Assembly (NCBI GenBank): GCA_964030475.1
Contig: CAXIPT010000022.1
Location: 130,822-194,821 of the forward strand
Length of the DNA: 64,000 nucleotides
Source: Tethya wilhelma
Lineage: Eukaryota; Porifera; Demospongiae; Tethyida; Tethyidae
Direction: 5' to 3'
Within the stretch, counting starts at the first letter, position 1, and every line of letters begins with the position of its first letter. The translations under genes and the position numbers were made by a program. Below are positions 1 through 13,668 of this stretch, piece after piece. The notes beneath the pieces were generated by a model. That model searched no databases and was not told the origin of the DNA. It saw only the letters and a program-made list of their open reading frames with translations.

Positions 1-7
1 CAATCAA

Positions 8-613
8 GTTAACGGATTACACGCTAAAAGTAAATTACGTCATCCTGCGAGGTTAAAATTTAGCAGCTACGCCTTCTTTTTATTTTTCTTCTACAAATGA
101 AGATTGCACAAAGCTTTTGATATGATGCAACTATGCAACAATCATGCTAACTACACTACAAGTATCATTGCTTACTGAGGCTTTTGTCGGTTTAAAAAAA
201 CTGAAGTACGGGAGGTGTCAAACTTGCAACGACATTGCCAAATGTCTAAAGCCTTTTTTTCTACCTAGGTAAGTAACCTTTCAAATGCGATGCTACGCTG
301 TAGGTTTCAAGCTTGTCCCTTGAAAGGCTTTAGAGACTAAAAGTCACTATCCTGATTGCTACAATCATGACCGTTAGTCGTTTAGCTAACGCTTCAGCCA
401 CACCCCTTCAAGAGTTTCAACTGTAACTTGGTATTTTTGTAGAGAGGTACTTTACCTAACCACTCAGGAAGTTTAGAGTTCAAGCCTAAAATAAGTTGTC
501 TAAACAATAGGGCCAGAGGTCATATTACACAATTTTGCGTGATCTGCATTTAGAGAACGCAATTTAATCACACGAAATTGCGTGATTTGCGGGTAATAGG
601 GTAATCGGTTAAC
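8..613. mobile_element. TIR element, family T (copy 1)
   Basis: About 606 bp between gttaacggattac at 8-20 and its near-complement gtaatcggttaac at 601-613. The interior shares its order of motifs with the copy at 16239-16848. No coding capacity is seen. A further partial copy of the same interior follows at about 614-745. Confidence 0.6.
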
Positions 614-837
614 TATACTGCAAGCAGAGTTGCTTATAGTGATGCTTGAAACTTTTGTCCGGTGTAAACTCTTGAGTACTGGGGAGTCTATATTGTTTTG
701 GTATGGTATTGCTGCATGTCGAAACCTTTTTTTCCAGCTTGTTAATTTAAAGCTAACAATCAATTTAACTAAAACTAAAACTTAAAGTGGTATTATAGTT
801 ACATATATATAATATAGAAACTAAAATTATAATTTCA

Positions 838-1235
838 TAGTAGTCATGTGCCAAAATTGAACATGCCTTGTTCCAATACTTTTTACCTCACTGCCCATTC
901 CTACATTACTTATTTTTTTACTACTTGTATAATTGTATTATTGTAAAAGTTGGCTAAGTGTATAAGTAATAATAAGCTATAAGTATAAGGTATGCAACAT
1001 AAATCAAGATTTGCATGCTAAAAATGAGGTCATGTGCCGAAATTGAGACATGCCTCGTTCAATACTTTTTACAACGCTTCCCATTTCTATATACACTGTT
1101 TATTTTTATGAAATTTTTACTATATATAATTACTTGTTTATTCACTTTTTTCAGCACTTTAGTGTTGATATTCTGAGAGACTGGTTAGTCCCTACAAAAA
1201 GAATGAGAAGTACCCACATGCACAATAGAGTAGAT
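838..1235 (-). mobile_element. fragments of the palindromic and composite family
   Basis: Two reverse-oriented arms of the palindromic module (about 838-936 and 1021-1155); the second is followed by the adjoining composite sequence up to AGAGACTGGTTAGTCCCTAC. This is 5' of the first exon in the window. Confidence 0.65.
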
Positions 1236-1340
1236 TAGATAAATACAATATACTCTAACAAAATTCAAGTTCCCAAACAAGTCTCATTTTTGCTTGTAGC
1301 ATACCCATAAAAATGTACTGAATATAATTGTGTGCAACAG

Positions 1341-1564
1341 TGTGCTTATACAAATCCACTAGATATATGCAACGGAGGTGTAAGTTTCTGGATTGCCTAC
1401 CTGGCTATAACTACAATCAAGGTGTTGTCAGGTATATGGACACAGCTACTGGAGAAGAAAAAGTCTTTGACACACAAAAACTTGGTTCAACATTGATGGA
1501 AGCTATGTTAAAGGAAGCATCAAATTTTAATACTTTGACATGGACAGATCAATATCATATTCAG
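1341..1564 (+). CDS. RNF213: RNF213-like exon 1 of window (5' partial)
   Basis: The acceptor is caacag before 1341 and the donor is CAG|gtatta after 1564. It enters with two bases of a split codon, so the gene continues upstream. It encodes a cysteine-containing segment with the stretch [20 protein letters not shown], leading towards the first P-loop. The in-frame TTG at 1328 is only intron read-through and is not a start. Confidence 0.78.
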
Positions 1565-4500
1565 GTATTATTGACATAATATTTCCAGTTTACTAATGTT
1601 ACAGTAGTCATATTTTGATTAAATGAAGGACTGGTGCATATATAGTATTTGTTGTATAGTATCAGAATTAAATAATGGTATTCCAGAATGGCCCTTCTCA
1701 TCAAAATTGTGATTTATAACAAAGGCACAATTTGCATAATTTTTTGAAAATTCAAACATTGTATATTCATTATTCCTACCTTCTTTTAATTTTTATACTG
1801 CTAATACTATGATCTTAAGATTACTATTCATATGTTTCGTACTTTGCATTTAAGCACCTGTACTACAATTAAAATTAATGTTATAAAACCTTCAATGAAA
1901 TAAATAATTATATAATAATATTATTATCGTGGAATTTTGTGCTGTATAGTTGGTGTATCTATTTCATGATGGTGGAGGCAGTTTTCATCTTATATCTCGT
2001 CACCCTGATAGAATATCACAGGATATTAGGCATACTTACCGGCAAATCGGAGCAACTATTCCATCAACTGGGTAAATAGTTTATCAGACGATTGTAATTT
2101 TTTAATTATTTTCATTCATTTATCTGAACATTACTGTTTTTATTGAATATGCAGTAAACTCCACAGTGCTGCTTGTCTTCATGCATACATTTCTGATGCA
2201 CTAAGTATTCCTTTGGAAGACAATGGAAGACTTAAAACTATTGTTGACAGCAGCTACGTCCTTACATTGGACTACACTTTAAAACTACTCAACATTCATG
2301 AAAGATATGAAAGTGGTGTCCCCATTATTATTGAAGGAGAAACAGGAGTTGGAAAAACTGCTATTGTTGAGATACTTTCTAAACTTTGGAATGAAGCATG
2401 GCAGAAGCAATGGGAACTGGCAAAAAGTCGTATCTTTGATTTAATTAGTGCCAGAATATCTAGTTTAACTGGTGAGAATATAATCACGTTTTAATAAATT
2501 GCATGCTTTTGATAGTTGTGCCATGTTTCTTATAGATAATTCTACTGATCATATTGAGCGTCAAAGATGTATAAATGCTATCCAAGCACTGAACACAGAT
2601 GAACAGATGGAGCAATCAGAGTTGGAATTTGCTTTAAGATGTATTGATCGTGATGCTGGTTTATGTGATGATGGGTCAAGAGTGTTTTTAGAATCTCTAA
2701 AGTATGCACTCTATTCTCTTAAGGACAACCCAATTCTCTCAGTGATTGAGTTTAAGACTGATTTGTCTCATGCCTACCTTGATGTTGAAAAGTCAACTAA
2801 CAAACTACAGGTATTTACTACTACTTTGTTACTATAATTTACATGCTCTATCTCAGGACAGTCAAGGAAGGTTTCAGCATAACGTGCGCACGCCTTGTTA
2901 AATATTGCACTATATATATATGTATACAATGCCGGAAAATCACTAGGCAGTCGCTACATTATCGGCGATCATGTCATCTTTAACTTACGATTGTGAGTAG
3001 GAGATAGTCACCCCTATATAAACTTCAAAAATCAAGGCTATGATAGTTTTCTGCTTCATTTTCCAATAATAAGGCTTTGTAGAATGAGCTACAAATATCC
3101 TTGGACAAATTTCCGTATAATAATATAATATGATGTCATCATGGTTTGCATGTTTTTGTGTACAATTTTGATATGAAGTCCGACCAACACATTTACAATT
3201 GTTTTAGTAAGCGTTTAAAGCTATGAACACCAAGTTTAGAATAGTTCTATATGATATATTAGAGGGATTTAATAAGACAGAAGTTGAGATAGTTGCATGA
3301 ATAGACCAAAAAGCATGACAATAAATGTTTTTTTTAGCTAATTTACTAAATACTTACAAATTGCAGAATCCCTCCGATGAGAACTTAGATAACAACCTAA
3401 AGTTTAGTCATAGCAACATAAGGGCACTTATACTGTTGGCCAACTCAATTTATTGATTTATAATTGAATATTTATTTATTCATAATTAATTAAATAATTG
3501 TGATTAATTAATAGTACAAGAATGGATTGTTGTTTCATCTGATTTATTATCTTTAAGAGCTGGGCTCTGGTTTCAGAATTGTCTGCATTAGAAATCAATA
3601 TAAAATTTGCTGGAAAATCTTGGGGGCCCTCTCCTTAACCACCCTGAGATGTGGTTGAAGCAGGTTTTGACCATACTATGGCAATTATTTCTACAAAATG
3701 TTTGTGGTACAATGTTTTCATAAATTTTGTGATTTGACTGCATTTCATGAAAAATTTTCTCACAAAATTTCAGAAAGCTCTATAATATATTGGCTATATA
3801 ATTTCAGAGATCAGGATATTATATAGCAAGGAGACTTTTCATAGAGTTTTTCTGTCTCGAGAATTTGGAAGCTATACAGTATTCTAATCGTGATTGTAGG
3901 TATAGCACATTAAATTTGAATTGAAGAAAATACTTTGTACCAATTGGGTTAAGTTAGCTCCTATTATATAACTTTAACAAGTAGTAAAATTTTCAAAAAA
4001 AAGAAGCAGCGTAGGAATGGGCAGTGCTGTAAAAAGTATTGGAACAAGGAATGGTCTCAATTTCGGCACATGACTACTTCATTTTCAATTTTGATCACTC
4101 ATAGCTAAAAGATAAACTAAGTGTGTTGTTGGGTAAAGTAGCCTTAATTGGTATTAGTTAGCAAGATTGGGCAACTTGAACATTATAAACTATACAAAAG
4201 ACTAATAACTGTGAAAATAGAGCATTTAAGTTTAGTTCAATACTCTATATAATTTTTTGCCCTCTAAGTCTTTAAGCTGCCTGCCTGCTTATACTTTACT
4301 ACACTGCTTAACTGCATGGTTTAAATTTAAGTCATGAATCATTGGAATGTTGAAGCATTGACAGAGGTGTAATGTGCAATACATAATTATACATTACATT
4401 GACCAAACTGGAAGAAACTAGAATAGTTGGTCTTATAGCAATTTAATGCACTTATACTATATCCTTGGTCTGACAATTAAATAAAGCAGTATCTTTGTAC

Positions 4501-7500
4501 TTGAATTTCAAAGGACACGCTGACTGAATTATCTTCTGGACGAACTCAGCTTGTAACAGGTGTTGTTGATTTCTAGCGTCCACAGGTCTTTAGCCTTTAC
4601 ATCTATGTTATGTAATGTTTATGTCTAACCTGTCTTCAACTAACTTGCATATCACTGACTCACGGTAACTATTTTTTTCTTGAGCTCAGTCGTTTAGGGA
4701 GTATCCTCTAGCTACATGGACAACTCTTCAATGCCTTTGCATGCGCCATAATTATAACAGAAATTAATACTGTATGTCCACATGCAGCCCGGATGTTTTA
4801 CATATTTTATCATCCTGTATTCTGTTAAGATACAAATTTTTCCTGTGAATTGGCTGCATTTTAAACTCATTTTTTCATGCTTAGTCCCTCATTTTGTCAA
4901 AAGGAAGAATTCTTTACATAATTTAGCTATCAGCCATCTTTTTTTTTTTTTTTTATAATTTAGCCATTCCTGTGTCTCATTATACATTCCAATAATATTG
5001 TGTTTGTCATGTGCATGCTAAAATTTAGACATCCATTGTTACAGCACTGGCCTCGTACCCAGGCCACTCACTCTTTTAGTGTTTCACGGTTATGCATATA
5101 AATATATATTTATTTACAGAGTCTTGCTCAACTGCTAAAGCTAATCTTTAAAAGCAAATTACGCAATTTGTTCTTCAAGAAATGTATTCATTCAGGTCAG
5201 TATAGAAATTATATTCTATTTACCAAACAACTATAAATTTAAATTCTGTGTATGGATTCTGCTGCATTTAACTATGTTTCTAACACTTATTGTTTTATTC
5301 TTCTTGTAATGTGCTCTTGCAAACATATGGTAATGCATCCATGTAAACTAGATTTATTTGGCCTGTGTTCCTGAGGGAAGTAGTCTAACTTATGCACACA
5401 AACTTAGTTTAAGTAGGTCTCAAAAATATCTTGTTCAAATCTGACCTGCTTAAAAGTGTAGAATTAATTAAAATATGAGTCCGAGTATATTAATGTTTAT
5501 TTGAATGTGTTTTTCATGTAGCACTGACTTTAGAAGAGCTAGAGGAATTCTTTAATCCCATATTTCAGCAGGCAAAGGATCTTTTGACGACTTATAGTAC
5601 ATTTAGTACTAAAAAGAGAGAACAATTTTCACTTCGAGAACCGTTTATTGTTGTAAGTTAATAAATATTATTCATTCTGGTATGCATGTGGTTATAGTTT
5701 TCATTTTATCTGACTGTCTGTTTATTCCACACTCTACAGAGATGTAGCTAGGAATTTTAGTAAGGGTTTCCGGAGGAAAGTGGCAAAAATTTTTGGAGTG
5801 TCACGCCCATTTCTGGTGTACATGCCTCCTAATTAATGCATTTCTGCTATAGCACTAGCTTTGTTCCCAACTTCCAGAAACTCTGAAAACTATAAGCTAC
5901 GCAAATGCTAAGATCCAGAAATAATTAATGTTTGCTAAGGGTCTAATTAATCATGCAGCAGCTATATGTAGGGCTTTGATGTCGATAATTGCAAGTTGAA
6001 TATAGCTTGTTAGATAGTAATGCTTTGTGTAGAAATAGGTTAGTTGTGTGTTTTGTATACCAGTGCCTGACCTGCGCCTTCAGTGTGAATCATGGTGAAC
6101 TAAGTATTATAAGCATCAAAGTATTACAGTTTACCATTCAGTGATTTTCTTAATAGAGGTTAGTATAACTAAGTTAACCACAGCTCAGCATATCCTTGAT
6201 TACAGCAGAGATAGTATACTGAAGCCCTGCTAGCAACTCGGCTGGCTCAGTGTGACTCAGGCAGTGGACCTTGTTGCATTCTAAAGTCTCAGTACTGATG
6301 CATAGTCTTTCACTGATATGCATACATTATTAGTAGTGCATGCTAATTAAGCGTGCTGAGGCTTTAGCATGAACCATGGGTGCCTTAATTCATACTTGAC
6401 AGAACTTGAGGGCTGCTATAGCTTAATATGTAGGTAAATTTAGTGGCATTTTATACTCTCTTAAAGGTGCTATTGCACAGAAGCGGCAACTTTGGAAAAA
6501 ATGGCTCAAAAATCAATACTGAACTTTTATTTGTTGAAAATACGTTATTGGAATGCAATTTACGCTCCTATTTTCGCGTTGACTCCAACGTACGCATAAT
6601 TTTTCTTTGTGACCACGTGGCAAGTTGCAGCTATTTGACATACTTATACCATTAGACTTACACTAATCTAGCTTCTTTCTTTCCTGTTTCTTCTCTTTGT
6701 GTGCTTCTACTGCTCATCATGTCTTGTAAGCATTCAAATTCAAACTGCACGTGGTCGCACATTTTTATACCTGCATATTTTTCTAAGCACATTATGGCTT
6801 CGCTTCGCGGTGAAAATTACTACGCGTACGCAGACTATTCTTCACTAGAATAGTTCCATAACAGAGAGAGTAACCAATAGCAGTGAGCCATGGGGTAATC
6901 TGTTCAATGAACAGAACAACTAAAGTTACATTATAAATAATCATACTGTACCAATATATATAGTAATGTTAATACTAATCTTACAGTAGAATGTTACAGA
7001 AACTAAATTTCTTTATAAGTTATATTATAATCATATACAGAGCACATCCATCCAGGTACTATTTAACAGAATTATCAAAAACAGAATTATCAAAAAAAAA
7101 ACAAAGAAACATTTTGAAGAAAGAAATTTGGGGCACACGTGTCAGTTATTCACAGTATACTAGTAAGTTAAACTTACTCTCCCAAACACTGCAATGAAAT
7201 TAGGGTTTGTACTAGGGATCAAACATAGAAGAAGACATCAACATACAAAATGATAACTCCACCTTTAATCAGATATAGTTGCGGTTAGGATTTGTTAGAC
7301 GAACCAGTCTGTGGGCCAAAATGTAAACTTTTCTTTAATAAGACACATGCATGTCTTAGTTTGTCTTGGTTACTTTCGTTTCCTGAATTCAAAGTTGAAA
7401 ATGATACAAACTGTTTTGAAACACACACTAGCTGACAGTTGTGACCAACAGTGCAGCACAAAAGATTGGTCACTCAATTTAATTTTTAAGCGATCAACAT

Positions 7501-10500
7501 TATTTGCGTATTACAACATTTAATCGATAATCAGTGCGGACTTGCAAACTTCTCTGGCTCTGAAAAGCCTCAAATCCCAGGAACTACAGTTTTTTGTAGA
7601 ACTTTGTTCAAAAATTTTTGAGATATAATCTGGATTGTTTTACCTTTGGCTACTTTTTAGACCGACGAGCTGCCTTTCTTGAGATATTATTATAGTTGGA
7701 ACACACACACACACATGTTAGCCTCGTACCCAGGCCCCTCCTCGAAAAATAAGGAGGGAGAGGGCCTGGGAGCTCACGTTACGCACGTGACCAAATAGAT
7801 AGAACCTAGGTAGAACCTACTTTAATGAGCGTGGGCATATCATGAGCAAGCGCTCGGACTACCCACGCATTTTGCGCCCCAAGGTCGCCGTATTTTCAGA
7901 ATTCTAGCTTTAGTAATTACTGAAGTAAAATGCTAAGTCTATTTACTAAGAGAGTCCCAACATGGAATGAAACAATTTTTTCAAGTAAGTTATGTGTCAG
8001 AATGTACCTGTATCTTTGTTTTTATGATTAGTCGATTGAACCGTATCCCACTCTAAAATAGTGCACTACTAGCACGTTGCTAGCTACTAAGCTGCTAAAT
8101 ATACGCTAGCAAGCAAAAATACACTGTTGTTCAATGCTATAGCAGAGCACTACCAACAAAATACCAGTTCAGTTTCTTTGCCGCTAAACTCGATGGAAAA
8201 ATCTATATCAGCACGTGGATTGTGGTTGGTTTCGCCCGCGCTCATTAATTTTAGGTGCACATGTGTGACGTGAGCTCCCAGGCTCTCTCCTTCCTTTCAG
8301 TGAGTGAAAGGTCAAAGGAGAGAGCCTGGGTACGAGGGTACGCACATGTAGTATCATTGTTGCTGTACTACATATCTATAGCTGTCATTGAACTACAAAT
8401 TAGTTACAGTTCAAGTATGACAGCAATAAATTGGATGGGACGAGCCTGATTGAGCACACAAAATCAAAAAAACCAAAGATTGATCTAGCTTACTCAAAAC
8501 ACAGCTCACACGAAAAGCTCTTTATGTTAGTTGTTGCCTTATTAGTCTGACAGTTCTATCATTCACAGTCAGCCCAGCCTAGCTATAGCCTAGCTAGCTG
8601 CTCATTTCTTCACTGATACAACTGCATTCCCATGCAGGTTACTAGGCAGCTATATATGCAACTATATGGAGTCATTTGTGGCTATAATATTATGTAATTT
8701 CAATAATTTGCCTATCCAATTAACCTTATTAACAATCACTAAAGCATTCTTTTATTGTTGCCATTTCTCTCAGACTTGTTCCAGGAATAATACCATCTAA
8801 CTACACCAACTATTTATTTATTCAATCACTTATTATAGGCTAGATTATAATACATGAAAATGTATTTTTCTGGTAGCTATATTAGTCATATGTAGATGCC
8901 ACTGTTATATTCTGTTGTCCATGATTGTACAACAATGTGCACAGCATTGAGGGCCCCTCATGCATGGCACGCATAGGGATCCGAGAGTATTGTGTTCCTA
9001 TGTCATAATTATAATATCAGTGTATATATCTGACTAATAGGTGGAGTACATGCCATCTTTAAGAGTACTTGTAACCTGGTGCACCCTCTGTTTTGTGACT
9101 GTCTATAGATATATGGCCAAAAAAAGTTATACTATAGGAAAGCTAATCAGTAGCGCACACTATTCATAGCCCAATCATTGATGGGATCAATAAAAATTAT
9201 GCTTTATTATAACAGAATTATGGCAACGTAAACTTGCCTATGTCCTTGGGCTATGCCTTCGGACTAGCAGGTTTACTATAACTAAAAGTGAATGAACAAG
9301 TATAATAAAAATTTTATAAAAATGAAAACTGTAGGAATGGGCAGTGCGGTAAAAAGCAATGAAACAAGGAAAGTCTCTGAATTTCGGCACATGACTACTT
9401 CATTTTCATGAGTCAATTGCAAGTTTGAATTCCATCATTCAATGATAATTATCAGCCATTTGGCTCATGAGTCAATGCAGCAATCACTTGATCAATTCAG
9501 ATAAAGTAACAAGCATGTAGAGTGTAGGTACACAGTAGCGTATGAGAGTTGAGTACAAAAAATGAAGTAGTCATGTGCCGAAATTCAGAGACTTTCCTTG
9601 TTTCATTGCTTTTTACCGCACTGCCCATTCCTACAGTTTTCATTCATATGAAGAAGTTTGTGATCATTTTTGCAAATTCACAGCTTGTCACACCTTTTGA
9701 CATTGGAAAATGACCATAATTGTCTATAATTTGTATGTTTTTCTTGAATATTTTTTTTCATAATTGATATTTCAAATTTTGCAACCCATTCTAAAGTTGT
9801 TCAGTCTTTCTTCTATCTGATGATGCCTAATATGATAGGTATTTGTCTTATTTTCCCTCGGCATTTTTCACTTGAAAGAGACAACTCTAGCCATTCACTC
9901 TATTGAACTGTATTGCAACTGAGCTGGCAAATCCAACAACCCTTTACCTTTTTCTAGATTTTCTCCAATTATAAGAATTTAATGAAAAATTGCAACACGT
10001 GGTGATGTTGTTTAGAGCCTCAGCTTACTTTTTGCCAATCATTGTGTTAAGAAAAAGTGAGTTTATAGCGCGGCAAAATTGGATGAAAGTTCAGTTTGAA
10101 GGTTCTTGGTAGCATTACTAATGTACAGTGAGCAGTAATAGTCACACCTTGGTCCTGAGTTCTCACTAATTGGCACCTGCTGAATCAAAGGCTCTACTAA
10201 TTTGCAGTTCAAGGAGGACATGAGCGTTTTGAGGGAAAACTTCTTGATATGTTTATAGAATTTTTATTATACTTGTTCATTCACTTTTTTAAACACTAAG
10301 GTGCTCAATTGCATGGAAAGAATCATATAGCAGAGACTAGTCAGTCTCTACAACACAAATGTGCATTTGATGCGCATGCGCATTATATGCAAGCAACCAC
10401 GTGTTCTATTGACGACCTTTGCCTACATAAAAGGCTAACTAAATTGACGACCTTTACCTACATCAAAATGGCTAAATAAATAGTACAGTATTTTATATCG

Positions 10501-13500
10501 AGAGTTTCAAAGCTGCCTAGATTTTGTTTGCTGCCTTTTCGCCAGCAAACGAGTCGAAAAGGACGTACTGTGCATCAAATGAAGTCCCACTATATGATCA
10601 AAGTTGGCTCAATGCCTTTTGTTTGTCTGGAAATCGCGTTCAAGTAAGTCAGTTAGGAAGGAAGGAAGGAAGGAAGGGGAGAACAAAATTGCACTGTTGT
10701 GGCTTCTTGCCAGCGCTCTCTCTAGAGTGCTCCAGAAACTTTCTGCCAGTTTTCTTGGTTATTACAGTAAGCAAACTGTCTGGGGGAGGCTATTAAATGC
10801 ATTTGAAGGCTTAGCTTTCTTTCCCTGAAAGTTTACAAGCATGAACATTTTGTATTGTGTCAATGGGACAGTCGGCCCATTCCTACTATACGTACTACCG
10901 TACGTATGATTACTAATCAATAGCACACTTTTAGACTTACTTGTTAACTCATATGAAGACATTTTGGCTATTTTAGGACATTCTATAGCCTTGACAACAA
11001 TCAAAGGAAGGTGTAATTAACACCTAGGTACCTTAAAACACAGTGTTTATTAGCACCTTTACCATGAAACAGAAGCAACCAAAAACTACTCCCTTGATTT
11101 GACTGAACTAAACAAACATGTATTCAGTTCCATTATGTGAAAAAATACTCTGTATTAGTTTTAGTAGTGGTCCAGGCTCTATTTTGCAATTATCTGAACT
11201 AAATAAAAGTTGCCCATTCACCACAATACAAAAACTGAATGCTGAAAATGACTAATCTAAATCAATTTCAATAATGTGATTATTGATATGAATAGGAAGC
11301 TCTTTAAGAGTACAACATGAAACCAAGTTCTAAATCTTGATAAACTAAACCACAAAACTTTATAGACAGAAAACATGATTTTCCCTTTGATCTCTAACAC
11401 TTTTCGAGGTGTTGATGACACTTTTGCAGAACTTATGTCCCCCAATGTCTTCATATGTTTTACAAATTACCCAAACGTCAAATTTTTGCATTGAGCATCA
11501 CAATTATTATGCAGCATGATTATCATTATGATATTGTGATTGTAATTACGCAGATTTATTTGGATGAAATAAACACATCATCATGTGGTGGCCTTCTTAA
11601 AGAAATCATCACCGACAAGTCAATTGATGGAAAGGTACATGATAATTTGTAGTACTGAGTACATAGGAATTGCATGGATGATCCATTAGCATAATATAAA
11701 TACTTAGCATGCTAATAACTCTGCAAAAAATAAGCACTTGGCACTATAAGGTTTCTATAGATTCATTCTCTTTCTAACAAGCCAAAAACATGACTTAAAA
11801 CCATTGCTAAAGTACCAAACTAAAATAATTATGTGAAACCTCCAATTTTCTCCATCTTCTTCTATCTTGGCATGACTTTTCTCAATGGGCTCTCACTTTC
11901 AGAAGCTGCATGATTCTTGAACGAATATATAGATAGTCTTCTTGTCTTCAGATCTTTTTGGCATTGTTTTATTANTGCTTTTCAAGTAAGTCAGTTAGGA
12001 AGTAAGTACGTACGTACGTAAGTTAGCAGAACAAAAATGGCATTATTGTGGCTTCCCACCAGCTCTCTCTACGAGTGCAGAGAAAAGTTTCTGTGAGTTT
12101 TAGGCCTTGCATGCAGTTGATAATCTGTCACTGAGAGCCTCTGAGCAAGTTTGAAGACTCAATTTTGTTTGGCTAGATTTTTATGATCATAAACATTTTG
12201 TATTGTGTCTATGGGACATTCGGCCCATTCCTACTATACGTACTACCGTACGTATGATGAAGGAATGATGTCTATTACTCAGAATCACAGATCATCTTGG
12301 CTCAGGACAGTTTGGTACAGTGAGCAAAGGAGTGTGGCAGCTGCCTGGAGGACAGTCTAAAGATGTGGCTGTGAAGACACTTCAAGATGGAGCTACAGAC
12401 GTTGATAAGATCAAATTCCTTCAGGAGGCAGCCATCAATGGACAATTCCAACACCCTAATGTTGTCAAACTGATGGGAGTGGTCACCATTGGAGAGCCAG
12501 TGAGTCAGTTTCACTCAAGCAGCCATGAGTAGCAGTACGTTTAGTATTTTGGTTTACCAGAGGTAGCTGTTTACTTAGAAAAGTTTTTAAAAGCATTATA
12601 GTATTGGTTGTTTGTTTTACATCTTAGTCTCACAAACAACCACATGATGTGTAGTTGTGTAAACACCTTTATGTATCACAAAGTTTCGAGTGTTTTCATG
12701 TATACTCTGTCTGAGCTGAGTTGGCACTCACTTTTGCGCGAATAACTCACAAACAAAAAATGCAAATTGGACAGGACTTGGACGAATCTGCTCAACTCTC
12801 CAACCCGAATAACATATTTAAAAAGCACTTTGCTGCTCTTCTTGGAACTTGGAGAAACAAAACTCGCCATACAAAGCAATGTGAGCCGTTTAGTGTTCTT
12901 TCTAATTAATGCTCGCTCTCACCTTTGTATCATGTGACATTTACGTAGAGCATCCGTAGAGCTCACGTGCACTTTGTTAATTGCGCTACGCATTCTTCGC
13001 ATTCAACACATGGACGGTCAACCGGATGGACTACTCAGCTCAGACAGAGTATAGACTGAATGGCAACATCAGAGACAATAATGTTAGTGCTGTATAATGT
13101 GTTACAGGTGATGATTGTCCTGGAGTTTCTTGCAAACAGTGACCTAAGAAGCTTCCTTCACAAAATGAAACCATCGTAAGTCAATGCACAATTTGTGCCA
13201 CAGTTAGTACAGGACAGTAAAGGAACTAAGTCCCAATAATTATTAACTTTATAACCAAATTATCAAATGCGCTGTTTTATGTGGAAGAATGTATAGCAAA
13301 TTCTTTGTGTCTATTATCTCATAAATTAACATCAGCATAGTTTTAGATTAAGATGGATAGCCTATGCCTATAGAGTTACCAATATTATTGATGTATTAAT
13401 TGAGTAAGATCTTGCTATAATTATCGTTAAGTTCTGATTTCTTTATGTCATTAATTTTGCTAGGCCAGGAGAGTTGGTGGAATCCAACACTCCTCATGTC

Positions 13501-13622
13501 CTTCTCTGTTTCTGTAAAGAGATTGCCTCAGGGATGAAGTACCTGTCTGGAAAAAATTTTGTACATCGTGACCTGGCAGCAAGGAATATCTTAGTGTCAG
13601 CCGAGAAGAATTGCAAGGTGGA

Positions 13623-13668
<46 letters not shown>

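Larger units (their letters stand above)
12283..13617 (+). pseudogene. tyrosine-kinase domain fragment (N-lobe to catalytic loop), three exons
   Basis: Exons 12283-12499, 13108-13175 and 13464-13617 join in phase with normal splice sites. Exon 1 has the glycine loop LGSGQFGTV, the ATP lysine in VAVKTL and the helix-C glutamate in FLQEAAING. Exon 2 has the hinge [20 protein letters not shown]. Exon 3 ends with the catalytic loop VHRDLAARN, the tyrosine-kinase form. The DFG activation loop, C-lobe, membrane segment and ectodomain are all absent. The fragment shows no stops, so it is not an old pseudogene. It lies inside the RNF213-like gene, on an island bounded by single Ns at 11975 and 14105. 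It may be part of a real receptor kinase gene misplaced in the scaffold, or a recent partial duplication; the pseudogene label is provisional. Confidence 0.6.

Noticed and set aside
6443..6655. 70-codon open frame in a long RNF213 intron
   Set aside because: No recognisable domain, splice pattern or conservation signal; consistent with chance.
10524..11004. Several overlapping open frames on both strands
   Set aside because: They lie mainly in the composite element and share its repeats; similar frames are broken in other copies.
12721..12909. Open frame [17 protein letters not shown] as the missing AAA sensor exon
   Set aside because: Resemblance is only a few residues, the frame lacks proper splice sites, and the AACNP-type motif is absent.
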